NCBI RefSeq assembly: GCF_964340395.1
Contig: NC_135571.1
Coordinates: forward strand, 13,790,546-13,854,545
From: Glandiceps talaboti
Lineage: Eukaryota > Hemichordata > Enteropneusta > Spengelidae
Length of the DNA stretch: 64,000 nucleotides
Reading direction: 5' to 3'
Positions 33,701 through 52,084 of the stretch are shown here, piece after piece. Position 1 is the first letter of the stretch, and each line of letters opens with the position of its first letter. The notes beneath the pieces were generated by a model. The model was not told the DNA's origin. It ran no database searches and saw only the letters and a list, made by a program, of their open reading frames with translations. Position numbers and translations under genes: made by a program.

Positions 33701-36189
33701 CAGAGATAAAATAATCAATGTGGCATGGTATGATGTCACAGCCCAGAGATAAAATAGTCAATGTGGCATGGTATGATGTCACAGCCTAGAGATAAAATAG
33801 TCAATGTGGCATGGTATGATGTCACAGCCTAGAGATAAAATAGTCGATGTGGCATGGTATGATGTCACAGCCCAGAGATAAAATAGTCAATGTGGCATGG
33901 TATGATGTCACAGCCCAGAGATAAAATAGTCAATATGGCATGGTATGATGTCACAGCCCAGAGATAAAATAATCAATGTGGCATGGTATGATGTCACAGC
34001 CTAGAGATAAAATAGTCAATGTGGCATGGTATGATGTCACAGCCCAGAGATAAAATAATCAATGTGGCATGGTATGATGTCACAGCCCAGAGATAAAATA
34101 ATCAATGTGGCATGGTATGTCACAGCCTAGAGATAAAATAGTCAATATGGCATGGTATGATGTCACAGCCTAGAGATAAAATAGTCAATGTGGCATGGTA
34201 TGATGTCACAGCCTAGAGATAAAATAGTCAATGTGGCATGGTATGATGTCACAGCCCAGAGATAAAATAGTCAATGTGGCATGGTATGACGTCACAGCCT
34301 AGAGATAAAATAGTCAATGTGGCATGGTATGATGTCACAGCCTAGAGATAAAATATTCAATGTGGCATGGTATGATGTCACAGCCTAGAGATAAAATAGT
34401 CAATGTGGCATGGTACATTGTATGATGTCACAGCCTAGAGATAAAATAGTCAATATGGCATGGTATGATGTCACAGCCTAGAGATAAAATAGTCAATGTG
34501 GCATGGTATGATGTCACAGCCCAGAGATAAAATAGTCAATGTGGCATGGTATGATGTCACAGCCTAGAGATAAAATAGTCAATGTGCCATGGTATGATGT
34601 CACAGCCTAGAGATAAAATAGTCAATGTGGCATGGTATGATGTCACAGCCCAGAGATAAAATAGTCAATGTGGCATGGTATAATGTCACAGCCCAGAGAT
34701 AAAATAATCAATGTGGCATGGTATGATGTCACAGCCCAGAGATAAAATAGTCAATGTGGCATGGTATGATGTCACAGCCTAGAGATAAAATAGTCAATGT
34801 GGCATGGTATGATGTCACAGCCTAGAGATAAAATAGTCAATGTGGCATGGTATGATGTCACAGCCCAGAGATAAAATAGTCAATGTGGCATGGTATGATG
34901 TCACAGCCCAGAGATAAAATAGTCAATGTAGCATGGTATGATGTCACAGCCTAGAGATAAAATAGTCAATGTGGCATGGTATGATGTCACAGCCTAGAGA
35001 TAAAATAGTCAATGTGGCATGGTATGATGTCACAGCCTAGAGATAAAATAGTCAATGTGGCATGGTATGATGTCACAGCCCAGAGATAAAATAGTCAATG
35101 TGGCATGGTATGATATCACAGCCTAGAGATAAAATAGTCAATGTGGCATGGTATGATGTCACAGCCTAGAGATAAAATAGTCAATGTGGCATGGTATGAT
35201 GTCACAGCCTAGAGATAAAATAGTCAATGTGGCATGGTATGATGTCACAGCCCAGAGATAAAATAGTCAATGTGGCATGGTATGACGTCACAGCCTAGAG
35301 ATAAAATAGTCAATGTGGCATCGTATGATGTCACAGCCCAGAGATAAAATAGTCAATGTGGCATGGTATGATGTCACAGCCTAGAGATAAAATAGTCAAT
35401 GTGGCATGGTATGATGTCACAGCCCAGAGATAAAATAGTCAATGTGGCATCGTATGATGTCACAGCCCAGAGATAAAATAGTCAATGTGGCATGGTATGA
35501 TGTCATAAGCAAGGGGCTTGCCTTGGTGTACTTCTCTCAAGAAACTCTCAACACAAACCCTAGGCAGATGCAAGTTAAAAGCACGACAATGTTTTGAGTT
35601 TGAAATTACCACAAACAGCTTTGCAAAAAACATGACTGTGCTTCTATTGTGTATCTGCCTTGGCTTGGTGTTGAGAGTTTTTTGAGATAGTAACACCAAG
35701 ACAACTGTCTTGTCGAGAGAGCTTTTGAGATAGTGACACAAGATAAATCTCCTGTGTAGAGAGCTTCTTGGAAAGTAACACTAAGACAAGTCTCTGGGCT
35801 AAGTCTGATTGATTGGAGGTCAATCTCCCCTATAAACAAGGGCTTGAAAAGTTTGTAGAACCTGAATGGCTGAATCTGTCCACTATGACAAACTGTTCTA
35901 ATCACAGGCATCTCTAAATAACAGTGATACATGTATATGGTGGAAATAGTTATAAAGGGCCGTTGAGCTGCCGTTGTAACTGTGAATGCCTTGAGCACTA
36001 AGGAGGAAAGGCATGTTATAAAGTCTCATTATTATTATTATACAGTCATGTAATGTCTAATTTAGAAGCATACATACCAGCTGTGATTTCTGGATTCTGA
36101 AAAAATTCATCAGGATGGATATATCCACGTTGTGGCAGCAATGTTGTTATAAAACGGACCAATATCAACAAACGCCACACTTTGTCCAT
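18721..36189 (-). CDS. PIGZ: GPI mannosyltransferase 4 (PIGZ/SMP3 family)
   Basis: Two coding exons on the minus strand: 36189-36078 and 20372-18721 (stop TAG). Phases match (1 then 2 bases), giving 587 residues, close to the ~580 of known PIGZ. The first exon encodes the start, a hydrophobic segment, and QRGYIHPDEFFQ, the conserved lumenal loop with the acidic HPDE of GT-C family 22 enzymes. The second exon has RNVLFPY, then RTFSN, many hydrophobic membrane segments, and PHQEARFI, the family HQEARF motif. By family knowledge it adds the fourth, side-branch mannose to GPI precursors in the ER membrane, with dolichol-phosphate mannose as donor. An acceptor-like TTTTTACAG at about 36227 upstream of the start suggests a 5' UTR intron. 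The coding intron is almost entirely minisatellite. The C terminus beyond HQEARF is less conserved. Confidence 0.9.
20388..35505. repeat. 43-bp minisatellite, ~350 units (PIGZ intron)
   Basis: The unit is about AGAGATAAAATAGTCAATGT followed by GGCATGGTATGATGTCACAG then CCC or CCT. The period is exactly 43 bp over nearly the whole 15.1 kb. Variants recur: CCCAG/CCTAG, GGCATGG/GCCATGG/GACATGG, TAGTC/TAATC/TATTC, a 3-bp loss giving GGTATGTCACAG, and an insertion giving GGTACATTGTATG. It starts about 15 nt from the acceptor of PIGZ exon two and ends about 570 nt from the donor of exon one. No plausible coding frame exists, because 43 is not a multiple of three and stops recur. Confidence 0.97.
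28641..34585. repeat. Higher-order duplication (~3.0 kb) within the 43-bp array
   Basis: A series of private unit variants repeats in the same order at a fixed offset. GACCAGAG at 29071 and 32053 gives offset 2982. GCTCAGAG at 29888/32913, GGTACATTG at 30391/33416, TAGTCGATG at 30821/33846 and TATGTCACAG at 31091/34116 all give offset 3025, one 43-bp unit more. So about 70 units (28641 to ~31560) were copied to 31623 to ~34585, followed by gain of one unit. Confidence 0.88.
35506..35934. repeat. Short imperfect repeats next to the minisatellite
   Basis: Three ragged ~45-50 bp copies of a TTGAGATAGTAACACCAAGAC-like block, with AGAGAGCTT between them, occur at about 35670-35800. Open frames here look like chance. 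Confidence 0.45.
35935..36045 (+). mobile_element. 3' tail of a LINE- or SINE-type retroposon
   Basis: GAATGCCTTGAGCACTAAGG, then AAAGGCATGTTATAAAG, then (ATT)n. This is the common 3'-end layout (short hairpin then ATT repeat) of many invertebrate non-LTR elements and their SINEs. The body is not recognisable. It lies inside the PIGZ intron near exon one. Confidence 0.45.
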
Positions 36190-36249
36190 TTTACATCTAT
36201 TGAGTAACTGTCCACTTACAAAATCTGTAAAAATACACATTAATACAAA

Positions 36250-38040
36250 TTTAGATATTTTGATGTCAACAATTTGTTTTCATTATCTATACCAGGTCAA
36301 TTTGCAATGTCTCTTTCTGGCACAAACATTTGTAATGACATCCCTGTAAATAAAATGTATTAATTTTTTATATCGCTTCAAACAAATCTTCAAGCAACAT
36401 GTATCTTCATAGTTAGCAACCCTACAAGATAAGATCTTTATGCAACGAAAAATGAAGAAAAATACAAGTTGCAGACCACGTCCCTTTATATTAGCAAATA
36501 AAACAAAGAAACAAACTGTAAGAAGATTTAAAATGACTACATTGCCAAGGTCAACAGTGATCTCCTTAGGCTTTGGGTCAAGAATGTTGGAAAATTTGCA
36601 TATTTTGCATATATTGACTCAAGGTCCTTGATACTTAATTTGAATATGACATATGACATATTTGTCAGTTGTAATATTTATTATGAATCATTTTTGTTCT
36701 TGTATTTTAGGTAAATGTCTTTTTTGTACCAAAGATTTAGTTCTGCTTGCAGATGGAGTAAAACGAAACTCGATTCTGACATAGTCCTAGACTGTCGACA
36801 GTCGTTCGTGCCTTTTTTGCTACATTTCATCTAAAACAAAGTCATTGCCTTGCTCCGTAGCACTGAATACTAATGCATACTGATAGGAACTCAGGCACTC
36901 GCTGTTCAATCAGTATGCAGTTATAGTATTGCTCCGGATCGGAGCGAGGTGATGACTTTAGTTTTAGATAAAACATAGCAAAAAAGGCATGAATGACTGT
37001 CCACAGTTTAACATAGTAAATTCTTTTACTTTGGGGTGGGGGTTTGAGCCATGTTAGTTCTCATCCTACAAAATCGATTTTATGACTGGATATTTTGTAC
37101 CTCTATAAATGCAAACATTTTTTTTTAAATGCCAAATTGAAAAATGAAGAATTTTTGCTATCGTAAATGTATGGCACTAAGATAATGTAAAATGTCAACA
37201 AAAAGAACTATTTTTACTCAGTACATCCATATACTGGTTTTGTATTCACAGCACTACATACCGGTACTACTAGCTACTACATAGTGGTTTTGTATTCACA
37301 GCACTACATACTACTAGCTACTACATACTGGCTTTGTATTCACAGCACATTAATTGATCGAGTGGTTTGAAGCAATTTTCAATTTTGGACAATTTAATTA
37401 GAAGAAGTGGGGGTAGTTTGAGACCTAAGTATAAGAATTTAGTTTTTATCCTAAATTGAATTATTGATCTTAAAGTAATAAATGGACATGTCAGACATCG
37501 AATCGACTGACTGTCTGCAACTTGTAAGCAGGACTATGTATTACATTTGGTAAAGTGCCTGTAACACATCATTCAGTAATATCTAACATTGTACAAAAAA
37601 AAACACATTAAATCTTTCTGGAGTGTTAACAGACTTGCAAACTTAAATTAATAAAGATTTTAATGAAACAGAAAATAATACTAATATGTTGCAGACATTT
37701 TACGAAATCTAATAGCCGAAGTTAATTAATCAGAAAAAGGACAATGAGTCATTTTATATCAAGAAATGTCTGCGTAAAGTAACATTTCACAGGGTATAAT
37801 ATTAATCCTACAATATACATCTGAAATACATGGATGTTTAATATATATATATTTGGATAATACCATACTGGGAACTAAACGATAAATGCAATAACGGGTT
37901 TTACGATACCTCACTTGCAATGCACACTACAGCTAATCCGGAAGTTAGTTTTCGCTAAATTTGACCTGTAGCACGTGTAAGGTCACCAACTCTAGGTGGC
38001 GTACTCATAATCATCGCTGTAGTTTTAAGTTTGTATGCTG
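36250..38040. other. Intergenic: PIGZ 5' flank, foldback and short tandem repeat, no gene
   Basis: The PIGZ promoter or a 5' UTR exon probably lies in the first kilobase, but no clear motif was found. The foldback at 36791-37008 and a ~50-60 bp direct repeat at about 37228-37347 (GGTTTTGTATTCACAGCAC, three times) are the only structure seen. Confidence 0.5.
36791..37008. mobile_element. Foldback element, ~90-bp arms
   Basis: The left arm starts ACTGTCGACAGTCGTTCGTG then CCTTTTTTGCTA. The right arm ends TAGCAAAAAAGGCATGAATG then ACTGTCCACAGT, its inverse. The inner parts also pair: CATCTAAAACAAAGTCAT with ATGACTTTAGTTTTAGAT, and GCATACTGAT with ATCAGTATGC. It is a small inverted-repeat element able to form a long hairpin. 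Confidence 0.7.
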
Positions 38041-38525
38041 CGGATTGCTAAGGGGGTGAACCATTTGATATCCCGGGGGGGGGGCTTGGAAGATTTCGGG
38101 GGGGGGGGAAGATGCCAAATGGGTTTGCTTGAAAAAATCCGGATATGAGTGGGTGATGGAAAAAAAAAGATGGACCACTGCTGCTAGAAAAAAAATGTCT
38201 TGTCAGGGAAATGATGCACAGGTTCGAATATAAGGCTTACTGTTCAACCTGCTCGTACCTCTCCAACCAGGACACTTATCAAATCATGACAAACAAACAG
38301 TTTTAAACACATGTCAGGGACAGTCAGTTTCGTTAGCCTGTGGTATATATATATATTTGTTCTTGTCTCAGTTTCTTTCATAAATGGTTTAAATATTACT
38401 TCATGTAAGGGTTCAAACATAACTATACATAAAATTATACATATATATACATGTATTACCTAGCTATCACACTAGTTACAGAACATGCCATGTAAGTGTT
38501 TGGCCGTTTCACAATCAGTGCTTCA

Positions 38526-38526
38526 C

Positions 38527-38559
<33 letters not shown>

Positions 38560-39716
38560 TCTTATCAGCGCATTACGCAACAGCCTCAATGCGCTTTACA
38601 ATACTGAGAGAAAAAAAAGAAAAAAAGAAAAAAAAAAAGACAACTTGAAATTCACTAAAAAACAAAACTTATTGATTACTGCACTAAAAGTATAGTATGT
38701 TCTAAAAGTTTGTAAACAAGTATGTCTTTAGTTGGGACTTGAATGTTTCGATCGATACCGCTCTCCTAATGTGAATTGGGAGAGAGTTCCATAACTTAGG
38801 ACCGGCAACAGAGAAGGCGCGATCTCCGTACGTGGTAGTTGCAACACGTGGAATGGCAAGTGTAAGATGAGTACTAGAACGTAGGGCACGTGTTGGCTTG
38901 TGTATGGGTATTAGTTCAATGATGTAGGATGGTGACAGTTTGTTGACAGCCTTGTAGGTGACGAGCAAGATTTTGTATGCAATACGTTGACGTACAGGTA
39001 ACCAATGAAGATTATGTAATACTGGTGAGACATGATCATATTTGCGTAGTTTGGCAACAAGTCTAGCAGCTGTGTTCTGCACACGTTGAAGTTTGTTGAT
39101 CTCTTTGTCTGGTAATCCATAGAGGATGGAATTGCAATAATCCAGCCTAGAGGTAACAAATGCATGGATTAGTCTTTCGGTACTGGTATTGTCGAGGTAC
39201 TTTCTAATTTGGCCGATCTTTCGAATGGCTAGAGATGCTGCTCTGCAGATGTTATTTACATGACAAGTCATTCTAAGTTCCGAGTCAAGTATAACCCCAA
39301 GGTCACGTGTTGTGGATGATGTGTTGACAGTGCTGTCCCCAATTGTGATACATGGTACAGGATTGGTTTTACTGAATCGAGATGAGAAGTGGATTATCTC
39401 TGTTTTACTGTCATTAAGCTTTAATTTATTCGATGCATACCAAGTTCGTATATCAGCAATGCATGCTTCAATACGCGAGACTGTGTTCATGTGTTGTGAT
39501 CGTTTCATCATCTGGTAAAGTTGAGAGTCATCAGCATACATCATACTGTTTAGATTATGTTGTGAAATCAGATCCTCTAAGGGTGCGACATACATGGTAA
39601 AGAGTATGGGACCTAGAACCGATCCCTGTGGGACTCCAAAGTTTAGGCTGTGACAGGCAGACTTTGCATTGTTTACTGTTACATGTTGTGTTCGATGCTG
39701 GAGGTATGACCTCACT
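38526..39716 (-). mobile_element. 5'-truncated LINE inserted in copy C
   Basis: The minus-strand 3' end is a (TAA)-type repeat at about 38526-38558 preceded by a GCGCATTGAGGC hairpin region. The 5' end stops abruptly at about 39712 in mid-RT. TCACTTA flanks both sides. Copies A and B have the corresponding unoccupied sequence (TTCACTTATATTGCA on that strand). Confidence 0.82.
38702..39715 (-). CDS. LINE reverse transcriptase, C-terminal fragment
   Basis: About 337 codons with no stop. It starts in mid-domain (RSYLQHRTQHV) and includes GVPQGSVLGPILF, MMYADDSQLY, LKLNDSKTE, SRLDYCNSILYGLP, NLHWLPVRQRI and GPKLWNSLP. These are RT fingers-palm to thumb/C-terminal motifs of CR1/L2/Rex1-type LINEs. 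The YADD catalytic pair is present, but the N-terminal RT blocks and endonuclease are missing, so this copy is not autonomous. It differs clearly from the LINE at 9976-13890, so it is another family. Confidence 0.85.
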   Translation of the reverse strand: MRSYLQHRTQHVTVNNAKSACHSLNFGVPQGSVLGPILFTMYVAPLEDLISQHNLNSMMYADDSQLYQMMKRSQHMNTVSRIEACIADIRTWYASNKLKLNDSKTEIIHFSSRFSKTNPVPCITIGDSTVNTSSTTRDLGVILDSELRMTCHVNNICRAASLAIRKIGQIRKYLDNTSTERLIHAFVTSRLDYCNSILYGLPDKEINKLQRVQNTAARLVAKLRKYDHVSPVLHNLHWLPVRQRIAYKILLVTYKAVNKLSPSYIIELIPIHKPTRALRSSTHLTLAIPRVATTTYGDRAFSVAGPKLWNSLPIHIRRAVSIETFKSQLKTYLFTNF

Positions 39717-40198
39717 TATCTTGCACTTTAGGGCAAAAGTGAACTTGAAGGTTCTGTAACGGTAATCTTCATACTATTGGATAGTTTATAAAAGAACTTA
39801 ATCTAAATTGCTCTAGTCTCTTCAGTATGAATTTGTCAGAAGGGATGAATGTACTTCCTATTTCGGACACTACATGTATCGACACCACAACTCAAATTCA
39901 AGTTTCTATTGTACACTAGGTATGACCTCCTAAAGTGCTCTAACACATCAGTAACTTTACTATACATGCAATATCAATGCCCCTATACCAATGTTACAGG
40001 CCCACTTTTATAACATGGAAAACTTATTTAAAAAGTTATATTTACTTCAGCTTTTCGATGCTTGGCAATATATATCTCAGAGGCTATGAATAACCTAAAA
40101 ATTGCATAAATAGAAACAAAAAACTGCAGATCTGGCAGGTGGGAACCCCATAGGCCACTCATTCGTTAAACCAACAATAATATTCAAAAAACTTCAAA

Positions 40199-40905
40199 AG
40201 CTTCTAGGGGAGACCCCCTAGGACCCCCATAAGAGGTAGACATGTCCAAGCCTCAAATCAAAGTTCTTCCCTCCACCTCTTACTGTCAAAATGCTATGAA
40301 ACGTTATTTAAAAAATGTTTCAACCATGTGTAGTTGCTTTTTACAATTGTTAGAGCTGTCTTGTAAAGCTTGCAAATTATTGTCTGAAAGTGTCTGTGAA
40401 TAGCCTAAACATTGCCTTTAGAAGTAAAAACCTCCAGGGCTTCTAGGGGGTAACCCCCATAAGAGGTAGATATGTTCCAGTCTCAAATCAAAGTTCTTTC
40501 CTTCACTTCTTAGTGTCAAGATGCTATGAAACTTTATTTTAAAAATGTTTCAACCATGTGTAGTTGCTTTTTACAATTGTTAGAGCTGTCTTGTAAAGCT
40601 TGCAAATTATTGTCTGAAAGTGTCTGTGAATAGCCTAAACATTGCCTTTAGAAGTAAAAAACCTCGAGGGCTTATAGGGGGTAACCCCCATAAGAGGTAG
40701 ACATGTTCCAGTCTCAAATCAAAGTTCTTTCCTTCACTTCTTAGAGTCAAGATGCTATGAAACTTTATTTCAAAAATGTTTCAATCTCACGTAGTTGCTT
40801 TTTACATGTTAGAGCTGTCTTGTAAAGTTTGTAAATTATTGTCTGAAAGTGTCTGTGAATCTAGTGAATAGCCTAAACATTGCCTTTAGAAGTAAAAATC
40901 CTCCA
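40199..40905. repeat. ~235-bp tandem repeat, 3 copies, inside copy C
   Basis: GCTTCTAGGGG (or GCTTATAGGGG) followed by ACCCCCATAAGAGG, then GTGTAGTTGCTTTTTACA and GCTGTCTTGTAAAG, recurs with starts near 40200, 40439 and 40670. It corresponds to the looser internal repeats of copy B. Confidence 0.8.
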
Positions 40906-41601
40906 AGGCTTCTAGGGGGAGACCCCCTAGAACCCCCCCCCCCATTCACACACACTCACACAAGAGGTGGACATATCCCAGTCTCAAAGCTCTTCCCTCT
41001 ACGGCTTACCCCCCCCCCCAAGCTGAAGAAAGTGACCGGTCTATCTGGATGTCTGAGCTCACCAATCAAGTTCCCGATTTGTATTTTCAGTGTCTCATCA
41101 TACCATGGCATAAAAACTGTCAATAATGTTTATTTAATTGAAAATCAAACATGTATGAAATATGTAATTTTCTAAATAAAATCTGTGTGTGATAGAATAG
41201 CATCTTTTTACTCCCTGTATTATTAGTTTACGCTGTGCGAAAACGAAACCGAAAATTGTGGCAACAAATGTAGGTGTTCAACATTGACGTAAAAAAAAAT
41301 CCGGATATCTCAAAGAAGCAAAGGAAAAAAAGAATAGGCGAAGGAGGAAAAAAAAAATTCTCAGGCAAGCAGGTGGGGAAAAAACGACTCTCCACCAATC
41401 TTCCAAGCCCTCCTTAGGATATCGAATGGTCTACCCCTAAGGGTAAAAACTTCGAACTTTGACAAATTATGTAACATTACAGTTATTTTATATTGCGGTT
41501 AGCCATTTATAGATTACGGAACAGGTTTTGAGCTCGAACAGTCTTTTCCTCTCCGAGCCTCTCGGACACTTTTTACAGCGTCTGTTTTAATTACAATCAT
41601 C

Positions 41602-49892
<8,291 letters not shown>

Positions 49893-50403
49893 TGGGAATA
49901 CTAAACCATGCAATTAAGGAGAAACATAACTAATAACTCCTGGTTACATCGCTGACTTGATTAACAGTAAACCTGCCATTCATCCACTTTGTTCAAATAA
50001 CAAAATATGTTGTTATAACTGTACCAGTGTGTCCTCTAATGATATCCAAATGTTGTTGTGAGTCAAAATGAGAAAAACTGAGATTTCTTGTGAGTCACTA
50101 CATAGTAAGAGATAGGGGAACACCAAATTTTGGTGTATCACTAGAAATTGTGTGTGTCAGTGGTGTATTGTCAAATTGGCTTACACATGTTGTAATACAA
50201 AGACATACATGTATGATGAGTGTGCGTTAATTCTCATGAGCAGCGTCGCTATTATGGAACTGTAGAACACTTATATAAACATTGTCCATCACCCACTGTT
50301 GATACACCTATATTCAAGAAGGAAATATAAAAACACTTACAAACATTTACAAGATCTTTTTTACATCAATGTACTTGATTATTGGAGTTTGATGATATGC
50401 AAA
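49893..50403. other. P450 3' UTR and flank, no further gene
   Basis: AT-rich, no long frames. No canonical AATAAA was confidently picked. Confidence 0.4.
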
Positions 50404-50406
50404 TTA

Positions 50407-50443
<37 letters not shown>

Positions 50444-50448
50444 CTGAC

Positions 50449-50495
<47 letters not shown>

Positions 50496-51848
50496 CTGAC
50501 TGACTGACTGATTGATCAGGGTTCGCACGGTCCTGGAAAACCCTGGAAAACCCTGGAATTTCAAACCCTCCCTGGAAAACCCTGGAAAACCCTGGAAAAA
50601 TGCGCCCTACCCCTGGAAAACCCTGGAAAATGATCATGTTCAATCGATCGATTAATATTGACGATCGTCATGTCCGTGCTCGAGCCACCCATTCATATGA
50701 TTCTGAATCTCGTAAATGTGAAATCGCGAAAATATTTTCAAAGTCCTTCGCCACGCTGGGTGATGAATTAAAATTCACGCCGATTGAACCCAGACAGTCA
50801 AGCGATCGTTCCACGAGACACTTTGCCCCACAGACCGTGCGTATTAGTTGAATGGGCGCCGCAGTGTTTCTTTCGATCTTGCATATATTGCTACTCCGTA
50901 CATCTCCCAGTCGTTTATTTCAGGGACATGATATTGTAACAGTCCCGGCCGGGGTAACATGTACAGTAGGTCTGTTAACAAGATTATCGTAACACTGTAG
51001 CGAGTATCAAAGCATCATCAACCTCGATTAGAAATTGTTACAAGTTCGGCGCACGAGTCGACTGATACTACAAGCTAGGGCTCGGGCCTAGGGAAGCGCA
51101 GTTGAATTTCCGGGTTGTGGAAGTACGGTTGTGACTTTTATTTTGTCGATAAATGGGTATTTGTGTTACATGTTCTAAAAGAATAAACTACTGTTTTATG
51201 TTGTCGGTACAGTAACATTCGTCAATGGTCAAGTTGAGTTGAGAAATCGCGATGTTCCGCAACTCGTGGCATCGGTACATAAACATCGAGACGCAAGCGA
51301 TGAATGTATTTAGTTATTCATAGCTCGAAATTTCGTTACGTAAATGACGTTTTTATTCAAAATTTTGAAGAAAAAAAATTATTTTAGGTGACTTATAAAT
51401 CTAGTAACATCAAACCATACAATAACGAGGACAAACTTTAGTTTTTGATTTATTTTTCTGGATATGTCTGAATTAGACTGACGAATGCTGCGACTCAATC
51501 TTACACGATCAATGCACCAGCTTGACGAAACGGCTACTTAGGGGGTAGGACAGAGGTTTCTCCGTTAATCTTAGCGTGTAAACGTGGTTTTGAAACCAAT
51601 ATCTTGCATAGTGTCGATTGTCTTTAAAATGTTTTGTGACATATTATGGGAACTGTTGTTGATTTTTCTCGTCCACATCAGACAATTAGATGTCATTCAA
51701 AAAATATACTTTAGTGTCAACACCCCTGGAAAATGGCCAAAGTCAATATGAATACCCCTGGAAAACTGACGAAAAACCCCTGGAAAGTCCTGGAATTTTG
51801 TTTTGCTTTAAGTGTACGAACCCTGTTGATTGATTGATTGATTGATTA

Positions 51849-51884
<36 letters not shown>
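50404..51884. repeat. (TTGA)n microsatellite split by a transposon
   Basis: TTGA/CTGA repeats run from about 50404 to 50516 and resume at 51826 to about 51884. The sequence between is the hAT-like element. Confidence 0.9.
50517..51825. mobile_element. Non-autonomous hAT-like transposon, 1.3 kb
   Basis: It begins CAGGGTTCGCACGG and ends TGTACGAACCCTG, so the outer nine bases are inverted repeats of hAT type (CAGGG). CCTGGAAAA-type subterminal motifs cluster at both ends, about eight on the left and four on the right in the same orientation. The interior is richer in CpG than its flanks and has no transposase. An open frame at 50600-50851 shows no recognised domain. The expected 8-bp target duplication cannot be read because the target is a TTGA microsatellite. 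Confidence 0.68.
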
Positions 51885-51886
<2 letters not shown>

Positions 51887-51947
51887 ACATCTATTGTAAA
51901 TATATAATTATATATATAATGAGAAATATATAAAACAATATGGTAAG

Positions 51948-52015
51948 GGTGGCCTTGTTAGTCCCCGCCGGACGAAGTCCAGGATGGGGACTTATGGATT
52001 GTGTTCCGTCTGTTA
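51948..52015. repeat. GC-rich hairpin repeat
   Basis: GTCCCCGCCGGAC, then GAA, then GTCCAGGATGGGGAC forms a stem with a three-base loop. It stands out from the AT-rich surroundings and is probably an end fragment of a dispersed repeat. Confidence 0.5.
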
Positions 52016-52084
52016 CCAGATACACTTAAAATTACAGAAAATGTAACATGTAAAATTAACTGTGCAGTGTGCGGTATTATGCTT

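Larger units (their letters stand above)
38327..41045 (-). mobile_element. C-tract TIR element, copy C, split by a LINE
   Basis: Left end GGGACAGTCAGTTTCGTTAG then CCTG; right end AGCTGAAGAAAGTGACCGGT. In between, the order is the reverse complement of copy B: the AACTAGTGTGGTAGC region at 38430-38520, the GTGAACTTGAAGG region from about 39730, then ~235-bp internal repeats with poly-C. A LINE fragment occupies 38526-39716. The element is inverted relative to copy B. Confidence 0.7.
38045..41445. mobile_element. Outer inverted-repeat pair enclosing nested elements
   Basis: The left block (GTGAACCATTTGATATCC, poly-G, GCTTGGAAGAT, AAAAATCCGGATATG) at 38045-38160 is mirrored by the right block (AATCCGGATATCTC, ATCTTCCAAGCCCTCC, GATATCGAATGGTCTACC) at about 41290-41445. 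The pair brackets the whole C-tract element copy C. It may be one element with ~110-160 bp inverted ends, or two oppositely placed copies of a shorter repeat. Confidence 0.55.

Noticed and set aside
20388-35505. CRISPR array
   Set aside because: Units are contiguous 43-bp tandem repeats with no unique spacers, in a eukaryotic intron.
35460-35998. Two overlapping minus frames of 93 and 130 codons
   Set aside because: No domain or splice support; they overlap the end of the minisatellite and a retroposon tail.
40849-41175. 108-codon plus frame rich in Pro
   Set aside because: Poly-C tracts of the C-tract element create it; no homology recognised.
50600-50851. 83-codon plus frame as a host gene
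   Set aside because: It lies within the hAT-like element, begins in the subterminal repeats and shows no recognised domain or splice partner.
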